Part shown: one piece after another, positions 1-5,777 of the stretch
Position numbering within the stretch: position 1 is the first letter of the stretch
How the letters are laid out: each line of letters starts with the position of its first letter
Source of the DNA: Acidobacteriaceae bacterium
GTDB taxonomy: Bacteria; Acidobacteriota; Terriglobia; Terriglobales; Acidobacteriaceae
Direction of reading: 5' to 3'
Length of the DNA stretch: 9,818 bases
NCBI GenBank assembly: GCA_030042915.1
Contig: JASHYS010000407.1
Location: forward strand, 1-9,818
The notes under the pieces: generated by a model
The model's input: only the letters and a program-made list of their open reading frames with translations
Databases searched by the model: none
Told to the model about the DNA's origin: nothing
Program-made: the position numbers and the translations under genes

Positions 1-5
1 CAACG

Positions 6-59
6 CTCCATGAGGCGCGGCTGCGCCGAATGAACCTCGGTTCGCCCGCTGGAGTTTTT
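6..59 (+). terminator. Terminator-like branched stem ending in a T tract
   Basis: An outer stem pairs CTCCA (6-10) with TGGAG (50-54) and is followed directly by five Ts (55-59). Inside it are two further hairpins: GGCGC/GCGCC (14-18 with 23-27, loop GGCT) and GAAC/GTTC (32-35 with 40-43, loop CTCG). This could be the intrinsic terminator of a gene or small RNA lying left of the window. The outer stem is only 5 bp, so the call is weak. Confidence 0.3.
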
Positions 60-60
60 C

Positions 61-90
61 TTGCTTGCCAAGACGCTTTGGGTCTAGGAT
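61..90 (+). promoter_or_regulatory. Possible sigma-70 promoter for the exported protein gene
   Basis: TTGCTT (61-66) and TAGGAT (85-90) are separated by 18 bp and would start transcription near base 97, about 95 bases before the chosen GTG start at 193. The -10 box is a poor match to consensus. It is offered because it is the best pair in the leader. Confidence 0.3.
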
Positions 91-192
91 CGAGTCCACC
101 GAGTCCCCCGCGGCAGCCAACACAACCGAAGCTTTAAGACAGCTCGGCGCCTCCTGATGAGGGCCGTTTGCCTGTTGAATGGAGATCCGAAG

Positions 193-1671
193 GTGAAACA
201 TTCGATTTGGGTGCTTAGTCTTCTATCCGCTTCAAGCGTGATGCTCTCGCCTGCACGAGCCCAAGATGCGGCCATTGTCCCGGGCCTGACCTATGTGTGC
301 AATGGTGAGCGGCTGCACATCGACAGTTGCAACATGCGCGACCTCTCCGACAGCTCGACCTGCATGGTGGCGCACCCCGATCACATGCGGCCCAACGGCT
401 TTCCAGAGTACACGTATGAAACGCGCGGCGACCTGAAAAAGCTGCTGCCCACCTGCCAGCAGCCCACGGCGCAGCAGAAAACCAATGCAACCAACGCGCA
501 GCAGCGGCAGCGCGACGCGCAAGATGCCGCCTTCAAGAAGGCTGAGGCCAATCCGCCGATGCCAACCCGTGCGGATGTGGTGCAGTCCCTGCAGCCCAAG
601 GACCCGGAAGAGCGGGCGATGAATCGCTGCATCGCCGCCGGCCGCCTGCCGGCAAGCTGCACCGGCAATGCGTTGCTGGGCGGCTTCAGCAAAATGATCA
701 CGTCCATGCTTCCTTCGGTAACCGACTCGAGCCATCCGGCCGCTGGACCGGTGATGGCGGGCGTCTTCGTGGGTGCAGGCAACTGGCGGCTCGACTTTAT
801 CGATGGCGGCGTGCTGGTGAACTGTTCGTTTCTCTCTCCCAATGAAGAAACCTACAGCCTGAAGTTCGAAGCCAATCGTGCGGCGCTCATCGTGAATACG
901 AAGCCCAAGCCACTCGATCTGACCCTTCGCGCCGATGGCATCATCGTGGGGCCGCCGGGGCCGGTGACAATCGACGGCGTGGTTGCGAGCGGATCGACAG
1001 GAGGCGGTGGCACGCCTGGCCATACTGAGACCACGGAAACCACCAAGTTTTACCAAAACCCGAATGACGGCACCATCGACTCGCACACAACCACCGAGAC
1101 CACTTATGTGCCCGGCACCTACACACCTTCGCACACCACCTTCGTGCCCAAGCGAACCACCTGCCCGGCGATCAATCTCACCTCGAAGGGTGCGGGCGTG
1201 GGCATTCAGACCATGCAGACCGATCTGCTGAAGACGGCCTTTGGCGGCGACAAAGGCCCGCCCACGCCGCCGGGCATCCGCATGCAGGGCATCTACGCGG
1301 CCGCAACCGGCTTCAGCGTACAGTTCTTTCCGGAGTCGGCGATCGTCGGCTGCGGACCGGACGCGGCGCGCGCATATCCCTATACCGTGGTGGCCGGGCC
1401 TTCCGGCGCTGTGGTCAGGATTGAAGCGCAGGATCATCCCCTCATGCTTTCCATCCGGCCGGATAACACGCTCGATCCGGGCGGCAGCGCGCCATATCTG
1501 GTGCATGGGCGCCTGCTGATCGGCGACGCAGTGAGCGGCAACTACAACTTCATACCGGACGAGCAGACGTGCGGCCTGGCAATGCTTGCGCCCAGCGCGT
1601 CGATCCCGGCCAACGGCGGATCGGCGGACAATGTGGGAGTACCGGCTGGGCGGGGATCGGCTCCTCGATGA
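193..1671 (+). CDS. Exported protein of unknown function with a duplicated beta-rich module
   Basis: I do not recognise this 492-residue protein. The GTG at 193 is chosen because GGAG lies at 181-184 and because it places a signal peptide at the very N terminus: a basic start, a hydrophobic stretch at residues 5-20, and a likely signal peptidase I site after PARA (residue 24). An ATG at 157 is in frame but has no ribosome binding site and would bury the signal. The mature protein has a Cys-containing N-terminal part, a Gln/Ala/Lys-rich helical stretch (about 90-120), and two copies of one module (about 189-264 and 365-444). A Gly- and Thr-rich linker (about 266-323) joins the copies. Each module carries a central V-x-C, a PL-x-L-x-x-R-x-D motif and a closing short beta segment. 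Mature cysteines suggest disulfides in the periplasm or outside the cell. The next gene starts 44 bases downstream. Confidence 0.8.
   Translation: MKHSIWVLSLLSASSVMLSPARAQDAAIVPGLTYVCNGERLHIDSCNMRDLSDSSTCMVAHPDHMRPNGFPEYTYETRGDLKKLLPTCQQPTAQQKTNATNAQQRQRDAQDAAFKKAEANPPMPTRADVVQSLQPKDPEERAMNRCIAAGRLPASCTGNALLGGFSKMITSMLPSVTDSSHPAAGPVMAGVFVGAGNWRLDFIDGGVLVNCSFLSPNEETYSLKFEANRAALIVNTKPKPLDLTLRADGIIVGPPGPVTIDGVVASGSTGGGGTPGHTETTETTKFYQNPNDGTIDSHTTTETTYVPGTYTPSHTTFVPKRTTCPAINLTSKGAGVGIQTMQTDLLKTAFGGDKGPPTPPGIRMQGIYAAATGFSVQFFPESAIVGCGPDAARAYPYTVVAGPSGAVVRIEAQDHPLMLSIRPDNTLDPGGSAPYLVHGRLLIGDAVSGNYNFIPDEQTCGLAMLAPSASIPANGGSADNVGVPAGRGSAPR
757..984 (+). repeat. Internal protein module, copy A
   Basis: Residues about 189-264 of the exported protein align by eye with residues 365-444. 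Shared positions in order are G(V/I)(F/Y), an aromatic residue four to five later, x-F, (V/I)-V-x-C, a Tyr, a small-residue turn followed by an alternating hydrophobic strand, PL-x-L-x-x-R-x-D, and a final G(V/R). The similarity is in protein, not DNA, so this is an old duplication. Confidence 0.55.
1285..1524 (+). repeat. Internal protein module, copy B
   Basis: This is the second copy of the module, residues about 365-444, ending in the GRLLIG strand. It matches copy A in the order and spacing of the aromatic, Cys, Pro-Leu and Arg-x-Asp positions. It is followed by a short tail with one more cysteine (residue 460). Confidence 0.55.
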
Positions 1672-1701
1672 ATCCTGGCACGTGATGCGGGCGGAACGCA
1701 T

Positions 1702-1707
1702 AGGAGG
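1702..1707 (+). promoter_or_regulatory. Ribosome binding site that fixes the GTG start at 1716
   Basis: AGGAGG at 1702-1707 is a full Shine-Dalgarno match. A GTG at 1707 overlaps it and cannot use it; the next in-frame GTG at 1716 sits 8 bases downstream, the normal spacing. Confidence 0.85.
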
Positions 1708-1715
1708 TGGATATC

Positions 1716-2687
1716 GTGGCAGGCAGCGAAGCGGGGCGTTTGAATGCGCTTCGCCAATACAAAATATTAGACACGGAACCTGAGCAGGCGTTCGATGACC
1801 TGACGTTGATCGCTTCGCAAATCTGCGGCGTTCCCATCGCCCTGATCAGCCTGGTGGATGAGGACCGGCAGTGGTTCAAGTCGCGAGTCGGCGTTGAGAT
1901 CCGGGAGACTTCGCGCAGCGTCTCGTTCTGCGCACACGCCATTCTCCAGCAAGGCATCTTTACCATACCCGATGCGTCGAGGGACGAGCGATTTTGCAAC
2001 AATCCATTCGTCAAGGGCGAACCGCACATCCGTTTCTATGCCGGGGCCCCCATCATCACGCAGGACGGATACGCGCTGGGAACTCTCTGCGTGATCGATC
2101 ATGTACCTCGTGAGCTCACCGCCGATCAGAAGAACGCGCTGAGTGCGCTCGAGCGCCAGGTTTCAGCACAACTGGAGCTGCGACGCAATCTGGAAGAATT
2201 GCGGGTTGCTCTCGAAGGCATCGAAACGCTCAGCGCGCTGATTCCCTTTTGCTCAACCTGTGAACTGAACATCGTGATTCCCGCCGATCCGGCAGCGATG
2301 CAAAAGGTAACCGGCGGCGTGAGCGAGCTGCTGGCGGGCAGACATTGGCCCGAAAAGGAGATTACGGATGTGGATCTTGCCTTGCAGGAGGCCCTGGCGA
2401 ATGCCATTCGACACGGATGCAAGAACGATCCGCACAAGGAGGTGCAGTGTTGCGTCACCTTCGACTCGACCGGAGAACTGCTGATTGTTGTCAGGGACCC
2501 GGGAAGTGGATTTGACCCGGCCGCCGTTCCCAACCCCCTGGAGGGCGACAATATCTTCAAGGGAAGCGGTCGTGGTGTGTTTCTGATCAACCAGCTGATG
2601 GACACCGCTGAGTACGCAGAGGGAGGGCGCAAAGTGCTGATGACGAAGCGGCCGCCCGCAGCGGTAGTGCCAGCCGCCGCCGGTTGA
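1716..2687 (+). CDS. GAF domain plus RsbW-like ATP-binding signalling protein
   Basis: The protein has 323 residues. The N-terminal part (about 7-150) is a GAF sensor domain: the opening RLNALRQYKILDTEPE, the Asp/Glu-rich LISLVDEDRQWFKS and the GTLCVID strand are typical. A short helix (about 150-172) leads to LSALIPFCSTC with a CxxC at 179 and 182. The C-terminal part (about 185-310) is a GHKL ATPase of the anti-sigma kinase class (HATPase_c_2): N box E225, N229, H233; G1 box D261, G263, G265; G2 box G283, G285, G287. There is no histidine phosphoacceptor region, so it is not an ordinary histidine kinase. By family it would phosphorylate or sequester a partner-switching protein, with the GAF domain sensing a ligand or redox state in the cytoplasm. 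No partner anti-sigma antagonist or sigma gene is in view. It lies 44 bases after the first gene and may be cotranscribed with it. Confidence 0.88.
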   Translation: MAGSEAGRLNALRQYKILDTEPEQAFDDLTLIASQICGVPIALISLVDEDRQWFKSRVGVEIRETSRSVSFCAHAILQQGIFTIPDASRDERFCNNPFVKGEPHIRFYAGAPIITQDGYALGTLCVIDHVPRELTADQKNALSALERQVSAQLELRRNLEELRVALEGIETLSALIPFCSTCELNIVIPADPAAMQKVTGGVSELLAGRHWPEKEITDVDLALQEALANAIRHGCKNDPHKEVQCCVTFDSTGELLIVVRDPGSGFDPAAVPNPLEGDNIFKGSGRGVFLINQLMDTAEYAEGGRKVLMTKRPPAAVVPAAAG

Positions 2688-2715
2688 TATAACGCCAGCG
2701 GTTCCCGGCGGATTC

Positions 2716-2741
2716 CCGAAGGCGCGGGTTCGTCCTTTCGG
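2716..2741 (+). terminator. Weak stem-loop after the GAF/ATPase gene
   Basis: CCGAAGG (2716-2722) pairs with CCTTTCGG (2734-2741) with one bulged T. It starts 28 bases after the stop codon. No T tract follows, so at most it is a Rho-independent-like or mRNA-stabilising stem. Confidence 0.25.
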
Positions 2742-2761
2742 ATCCCCACCCCCCACCATCT

Positions 2762-2796
2762 CCATACCCAAATACGTGAAAGAAGAGGGTTTATGG
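2762..2796. repeat. Imperfect inverted repeat with C-rich and G-rich flanks
   Basis: CCATACCC (2762-2769) pairs with GGG-TT-TATGG (2787-2796) with a two-base bulge. The flanks continue the symmetry loosely: a C-rich stretch at about 2743-2757 faces a G-rich stretch at about 2795-2804. Confidence 0.4.
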
Positions 2797-2826
2797 GAGG
2801 GGGGATTCTCCTAAGTTGCTCATTCT

Positions 2827-2878
2827 AAAACGCCGGCTTTTGTAAATGCGTCATTTTCGGGGCGGTTACGGGCGTTTT
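2827..2878. repeat. Eight-base inverted repeat AAAACGCC / GGCGTTTT
   Basis: AAAACGCC (2827-2834) is exactly complementary to GGCGTTTT (2871-2878), enclosing 36 bases. The right arm is shared with a competing smaller hairpin, CGGGC (2869-2873) with GCCCG (2882-2886), so the two folds exclude each other. Either could be part of a terminator for the upstream + gene. Confidence 0.4.
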
Positions 2879-2890
2879 GAAGCCCGGAGG

Positions 2891-2914
2891 CCCCGCAGGG
2901 GACGCGTTTTCTTT
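2891..2914 (+). terminator. Small GC hairpin followed by T-rich bases
   Basis: CCCC (2891-2894) pairs with GGGG (2898-2901) around GCA. A T-rich stretch (TTTTCTTT) follows after a five-base gap. The stem is short and the T tract is offset, so this is a weak terminator candidate. Confidence 0.25.
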
Positions 2915-3073
2915 GACTCTGATGCGATTGTGCGCGAACTAACGGAAATCATCTGCAAGGTTTGGAGATTTTTTATTTGCCGTGGAATAAGAGAGATAGG
3001 GTAGGCTTGGCGGGAAGCGGGGACTTGACATGGCAGCGATGCCCGCTTCTGGAGGATTACCCCCAAGATCGAT

Positions 3074-3113
3074 CCCACCCTAACGGCAAAAGCAAAGGCG
3101 CCGTTAGGATGGG
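3074..3113 (-). terminator. Strong stem-loop downstream of arsR, possible terminator or dispersed palindrome
   Basis: CCCACCCTAACGGC (3074-3087) faces GCCGTTAGGATGGG (3100-3113) with a 12-base loop. Thirteen of fourteen pairs are Watson-Crick. The odd pair is C-A when read on + but a G-U wobble when transcribed from the minus strand, so the RNA hairpin is fully paired only in the arsR direction. It begins 40 bases past the arsR stop. There is no T tract after it, so termination would be inefficient or factor-assisted; a palindromic repeat element is an alternative. Confidence 0.5.
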
Positions 3114-3116
3114 CAA

Positions 3117-3128
3117 CCATGATCATGG
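3117..3128. repeat. Perfect 12-bp palindrome CCATGATCATGG
   Basis: The sequence CCATGATCATGG is its own reverse complement. It lies between the stem-loop at 3074-3113 and the arsR stop. It may be a protein-binding site or simply chance. Confidence 0.4.
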
Positions 3129-3153
3129 GGCCCAAGCGCTGCCTTGGTGCTCG

Positions 3154-3561
3154 TCAAGCCTGGCAACACGGCTTGGAGGCGGCCGCTGGAAGCGGAGCAC
3201 CATCGAGCGCGTACCTGGCTGGGGAACAACAGGCATTTGCGAAACGTCTGCGGTCTGCCTGCATCGCCTTGTCTTCGTTCAACCAGTCGAGAGTCTGCCG
3301 CAGAATCCGGGACGCACCTGTGTGCGGCGGCATGACAACGCGATAGTGCATCCACTTGCCCTGGCGCCGCGCCGAGACAATGCCAGCGTTGCGCAGATAG
3401 GCGAGGTGCCGGGAGATCTTGGGCTGCGACAAGTCCAATATCTCGACGAAGTAGCAGACGCAGACCTCCTTCTCGCCCATGAGGTTGAGCAAGCGGAGGC
3501 GCGTGTTATCTCCAAGAGCCTGAAAGAAGCGCTGCACATCGAATTGGGCTTTGCGGGCCAT
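3154..3561 (-). CDS. arsR: ArsR-family arsenic-responsive repressor
   Basis: The 135-residue protein is a winged helix-turn-helix repressor of the ArsR/SmtB family that binds the ars promoter as a dimer and lets go on binding As(III). The core runs from FFQALGDNTRLRLLNLM (residues 12-28) through the recognition helix region LSQPKISRHLAYLRNAGIV (44-62) to the wing RRQGKWMHYRV (65-75). The metalloid site is the VCVC motif with C34 and C36, equivalent to the CVCDL motif of E. coli-type ArsR. Two extra Cys pairs sit in the C-terminal tail (C111/C112 and C132/C133), a position also used by some other ArsR proteins, so the third arsenic ligand could come from there. It is divergent from arsM and shares its promoter region. 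No standard ribosome binding site is present; see the leaderless promoter entry. Confidence 0.93.
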   Translation of the reverse strand: MARKAQFDVQRFFQALGDNTRLRLLNLMGEKEVCVCYFVEILDLSQPKISRHLAYLRNAGIVSARRQGKWMHYRVVMPPHTGASRILRQTLDWLNEDKAMQADRRRFANACCSPARYALDGAPLPAAASKPCCQA

Positions 3562-3567
3562 ACCTTA

Positions 3568-3596
3568 TATATACGCCTTGACGGATGTGACGGCAA
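3568..3596 (-). promoter_or_regulatory. arsR promoter, predicted leaderless
   Basis: On the minus strand TTGCCG (3596-3591) and TATATA (3573-3568) are separated by exactly 17 bp. The expected start point, six to seven bases after the -10, is base 3561 or next to it, which is the A of the arsR ATG. A leaderless mRNA would explain the lack of a usable Shine-Dalgarno; AAGGT directly touches the ATG. Confidence 0.6.
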
Positions 3597-3606
3597 GAGA
3601 TATATT
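3578..3606 (+). promoter_or_regulatory. arsM-arsC-aqpS promoter
   Basis: TTGACG (3578-3583) and TATATT (3601-3606) are separated by exactly 17 bp, close to sigma-70 consensus. Transcription should start near 3613, leaving a leader of about 23 bases that contains AAGGAG (3624-3629). The promoter overlaps the arsR promoter face to face, so RNA polymerase cannot easily occupy both. Confidence 0.72.
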
Positions 3607-3621
3607 CGCGTTAACGTATAT
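3602..3621. promoter_or_regulatory. Candidate ArsR operator at the arsM promoter
   Basis: ATATTCG and CGTATAT form an inverted repeat around six bases (CGTTAA), with 6 of 7 pairs matching. It covers the arsM -10 box and start point, where ArsR-family repressors act. A related half site, ATATATACG (3567-3575), covers the arsR -10 box, which fits autoregulation. The protein-site link is inferred. Confidence 0.55.
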
Positions 3622-3635
3622 TTAAGGAGTTGCGC

Positions 3636-4556
3636 ATGGCAGAGATTCTTGATTCCGTACAGACAAAGTATGGCGCTGTGGCGAAGAGCGCTCTTTCATC
3701 CGATGATCCCGGCGTAAAGGCCGTGGCCGAAGCGTTCGGCTACTCCGCCGAGGAGCTGACCTCCATCCCTGCTGAGGCCAATATGGGTTTGTCCTGCGGG
3801 AATCCCACCGCGACGGCCCACATCCGGCCCGGTGAAGCGGTGGTGGACCTCGGCTCCGGGGGCGGCCTGGATGTGTTCCTGGCGGCGAAGATGGTAGGGC
3901 CGGCGGGTCGAGCCATCGGTATTGACATGACGCCGGCAATGATCGAGCGTGCCAGGGCGAACGCGATTTCCGGCGGCTATACCAACGTGGAATTCTACGA
4001 ATCCACCATCGACCACATCCCGCTGCCGGACTCGTCGGTGGATTGCATCATCTCGAACTGCGTCTTGAACCTGGCGCCGGACAAACCCGCCGTCTTCCGC
4101 GAAATGGCCCGGGTGCTGAAACCAGGCGGCCGGCTGGCGGTGAGCGACATTGCGCTGAAAGGCGATCTGCCCGAGGCGATTGCTGAAAGCATGGCTGCCT
4201 ATGTGGGTTGCATCGCGGGTGCGATCGGGTTTGAAGACTATCGTCGCGGACTTTTGGCGGCAGGCTTCGAGCATGTTGAGATTGTGGACAGTGGAGCGGA
4301 CCTGAACGCTTACACGAAGGTCGAGAACCAGTCAGGCTGCTGTTCGCCGGCAATGGCGGAAGGTTCGTGCTGCTCCTCAGCTTCAGCGCCCGAGACGAGC
4401 GCACCCGCGATGCACGCGGAGCTGTCGATCCTTCTGAGCAAGTTTGACGTGAACGCGGCAGCCGCCAGCGTGAAGGTGTACGCGGTGAAGCCGAAGACGC
4501 AAAGGCTGCTGCGGCCCAACATGCTGTGCGTGAGGGAATCCGATGCCGAGCTATAA
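3636..4556 (+). CDS. arsM: Arsenite S-adenosylmethionine methyltransferase
   Basis: ArsM methylates As(III) in the cytoplasm, stepwise towards methylated and volatile arsenicals, using SAM. The ATG at 3636 lies six bases after AAGGAG; an upstream TTG at 3630 overlaps the spacer and is unlikely. The 306-residue protein has the class I SAM motif [16 protein letters not shown] (69-84), the acidic GIDM (95-98), and the family cysteines C54 (GLSCGNP), C142 (SNCVLNL) and C192 (YVGCIAG). No cysteine precedes C54, so an equivalent of the first of the four cysteines in algal ArsM (Cys44) seems absent. Residues 231-248 carry two Cys pairs (C235/C236, C245/C246), and 259-286 is a typical ArsM end domain ([21 protein letters not shown]). 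About 20 further residues (287-306, with C298) extend beyond it and overlap the arsC start. It leads an operon with arsC and aqpS. Confidence 0.95.
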   Translation: MAEILDSVQTKYGAVAKSALSSDDPGVKAVAEAFGYSAEELTSIPAEANMGLSCGNPTATAHIRPGEAVVDLGSGGGLDVFLAAKMVGPAGRAIGIDMTPAMIERARANAISGGYTNVEFYESTIDHIPLPDSSVDCIISNCVLNLAPDKPAVFREMARVLKPGGRLAVSDIALKGDLPEAIAESMAAYVGCIAGAIGFEDYRRGLLAAGFEHVEIVDSGADLNAYTKVENQSGCCSPAMAEGSCCSSASAPETSAPAMHAELSILLSKFDVNAAAASVKVYAVKPKTQRLLRPNMLCVRESDAEL

Positions 4557-5031
4557 CGTGCTGTTTCTGTGCACCGGCAACTCCGCCCGCTCGATCATGG
4601 CGGAAGCGATTCTGAATCACAAAGGGAAGGGCGCGTTTACTGCATTCAGCGCAGGCAGCCATCCGACAGGAACAGTAAGGCCGGAGGCGCTACGACAGAT
4701 TGAGTCAGCGAGAATATCGACGGCCGGGCTGCGCAGCAAGTCCTGGGACGAGTTTGCCGCGCCGGGCGGCCCCAAACTCGACTTCGTCTTTACGGTCTGC
4801 GACAACGCCGCGAAAGAGCAATGTCCTTACTGGCCCGGCCAAACGATGACCGCGCATTGGGGAGTTCCCGATCCTGCGGCAGTGAAGGGAACACCCGAGG
4901 AGATTGCACGGGCTTTCCGTGATGCCTTTGTGATGCTCGATCGGCGCATCGGCTTGTTTATGGCGTTGCCTCTGGCGTCTCTTCAGCAGATGTCGATTCA
5001 GGCTGAAATTGAAAAGATTGGCAAACTATGA
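4543..5031 (+). CDS. arsC: Arsenate reductase, thioredoxin-coupled (LMW phosphatase fold)
   Basis: The 162-residue protein reduces arsenate to arsenite in the cytoplasm by the three-cysteine relay of S. aureus pI258-type ArsC. The P-loop CTGNSARS supplies nucleophile C10 and R16; C86 and C94 ([15 protein letters not shown]) match the two relay cysteines; D110 in WGVPDPA is the general acid. Within the P-loop, alanine stands where S. aureus ArsC has a non-essential second cysteine. GAGGGA at 4532-4537 lies five bases before the ATG. The start overlaps the arsM end by 14 bp, and the stop overlaps the aqpS start (ATGA), so translation is probably coupled. Its product, arsenite, is the substrate of ArsM and the likely cargo of AqpS. 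Confidence 0.95.
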   Translation: MPSYNVLFLCTGNSARSIMAEAILNHKGKGAFTAFSAGSHPTGTVRPEALRQIESARISTAGLRSKSWDEFAAPGGPKLDFVFTVCDNAAKEQCPYWPGQTMTAHWGVPDPAAVKGTPEEIARAFRDAFVMLDRRIGLFMALPLASLQQMSIQAEIEKIGKL

Positions 5032-5756
5032 GGCCCGATCTATTTCGTCGCGCCGTCGCGGAGTTTCTTGGCACGCTCCTGTTGCTCGCGGCAATTATTG
5101 GTTCAGGCATCATGGCTGATCGTCTTGCTGGGGGAAACGTCGCGGTAGCCCTCCTTGCCAACACAATCGCAACCAGCGCGACGCTGATGGCCATTATTCA
5201 GGTGTTCGGACCCATTTCCGGGGCGCACCTGAACCCAGCCGTTTCACTTGCGGATGCATGGATGGGCGGCATTCGCTGGAGCGACACGCCCGTGTATATC
5301 GCCGCACAAATATCCGGGGCCTTTGCCGGCGTGTCCGTCGCTCATTTGATGTTCGGGCTGTCTTTGTTCTCGGCTTCAGTGCACATCAGGAGTGGGCCTA
5401 ACCAAGCATTCAGCGAGTTCGTCGCCACCTTTGGCCTGCTGGCAGTGATCTGGGGGTGCGCGCGGACAAGGCCCGCCGCCTTGCCGCTTGCGGTGGGAGC
5501 GTACATCGCAGGGGCATATTGGTTTACCGCGTCCACCTCGTTTGCCAACCCCGCAGTTACGCTCGCGCGGTCCTTCTCGAACACCTTCGCGGGAATACGA
5601 CCCACCGATGGGCCAGCGTTCATTGGGGCGGAACTGGCGGGTGCATTTTGCGCAACGCTGCTATTTCTGTGGCTGCTGCCTCCCTCCTATGTTTCCCGAG
5701 CGGATGCAGGCACCGAAACTGTGGAGGCAAGGCTGGACACGGTCGCGAGCGAGTGA
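5028..5756 (+). CDS. aqpS: AqpS-type aquaglyceroporin (arsenite channel)
   Basis: A 242-residue major intrinsic protein with about six membrane helices (roughly 8-28, 38-60, 88-110, 128-145, 149-168 and 196-216) and two half-helix NPA motifs, HLNPAVS (NPA 69-71) and FANPAVT (NPA 174-176). The residue after the second NPA is V177 where most channels have the selectivity-filter Arg; from memory, Sinorhizobium AqpS has the same exchange at the same number. In ars operons this channel replaces ArsB or Acr3 and lets arsenite made by ArsC flow out down its gradient; a role for methylated arsenicals is my inference. It overlaps arsC by four bases. A polar tail (about 221-242) follows the last helix. 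The channel class is secure; the name rests on the NPA-V residue and context. Confidence 0.87.
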   Translation: MRPDLFRRAVAEFLGTLLLLAAIIGSGIMADRLAGGNVAVALLANTIATSATLMAIIQVFGPISGAHLNPAVSLADAWMGGIRWSDTPVYIAAQISGAFAGVSVAHLMFGLSLFSASVHIRSGPNQAFSEFVATFGLLAVIWGCARTRPAALPLAVGAYIAGAYWFTASTSFANPAVTLARSFSNTFAGIRPTDGPAFIGAELAGAFCATLLFLWLLPPSYVSRADAGTETVEARLDTVASE

Positions 5757-5777
5757 CCGGCTAATCGGCAATTACCA

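Larger units (their letters stand above)
2688..3153. other. Gene-free region rich in inverted repeats
   Basis: I see no convincing gene in these 466 bases. The region separates the GAF/ATPase gene from the 3' end of arsR on the other strand. It holds several potential stem-loops, listed separately: 2716-2741, 2762-2796, 2827-2878, 2869-2886, 2891-2901 and 3074-3113. There is also an AT-rich run near 2967-2981 and a 12-bp palindrome at 3117-3128. Its likely role is transcription termination from both sides, perhaps with a dispersed repeat. Confidence 0.6.

Noticed and set aside
28..54. Possible tRNA 3' half (GGTTCG near base 39)
   Set aside because: The T-loop consensus, acceptor pairing and the remaining arms are missing.
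1021..1150. DNA tandem repeat in the Thr-rich linker of the first gene
   Set aside because: ACC/CAC-rich codons give a repetitive look, but there is no regular period; it is a low-complexity Thr/His/Pro linker.
232..1701. Long minus-strand open frame (489 codons)
   Set aside because: It lies antisense to the exported-protein gene, its translation is Arg/His-rich without a recognisable domain, and the + frame has a signal peptide, a ribosome binding site and an internal repeat. It is the usual shadow of a GC-rich gene.
2866..3135. Minus-strand open frame of 89 codons in the gene-free region
   Set aside because: It spans the stem-loop at 3074-3113, is rich in basic residues, and has no ribosome binding site or recognisable motif.
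3630..3635. TTG start two codons upstream for ArsM
   Set aside because: It sits directly after AAGGAG with no spacing, whereas the ATG at 3636 has six bases of spacing.
2962..3717. Plus-strand open frame opposite arsR running into the arsM start
   Set aside because: ArsR on the minus strand is unmistakable. This frame crosses the divergent promoters and shows no domain.
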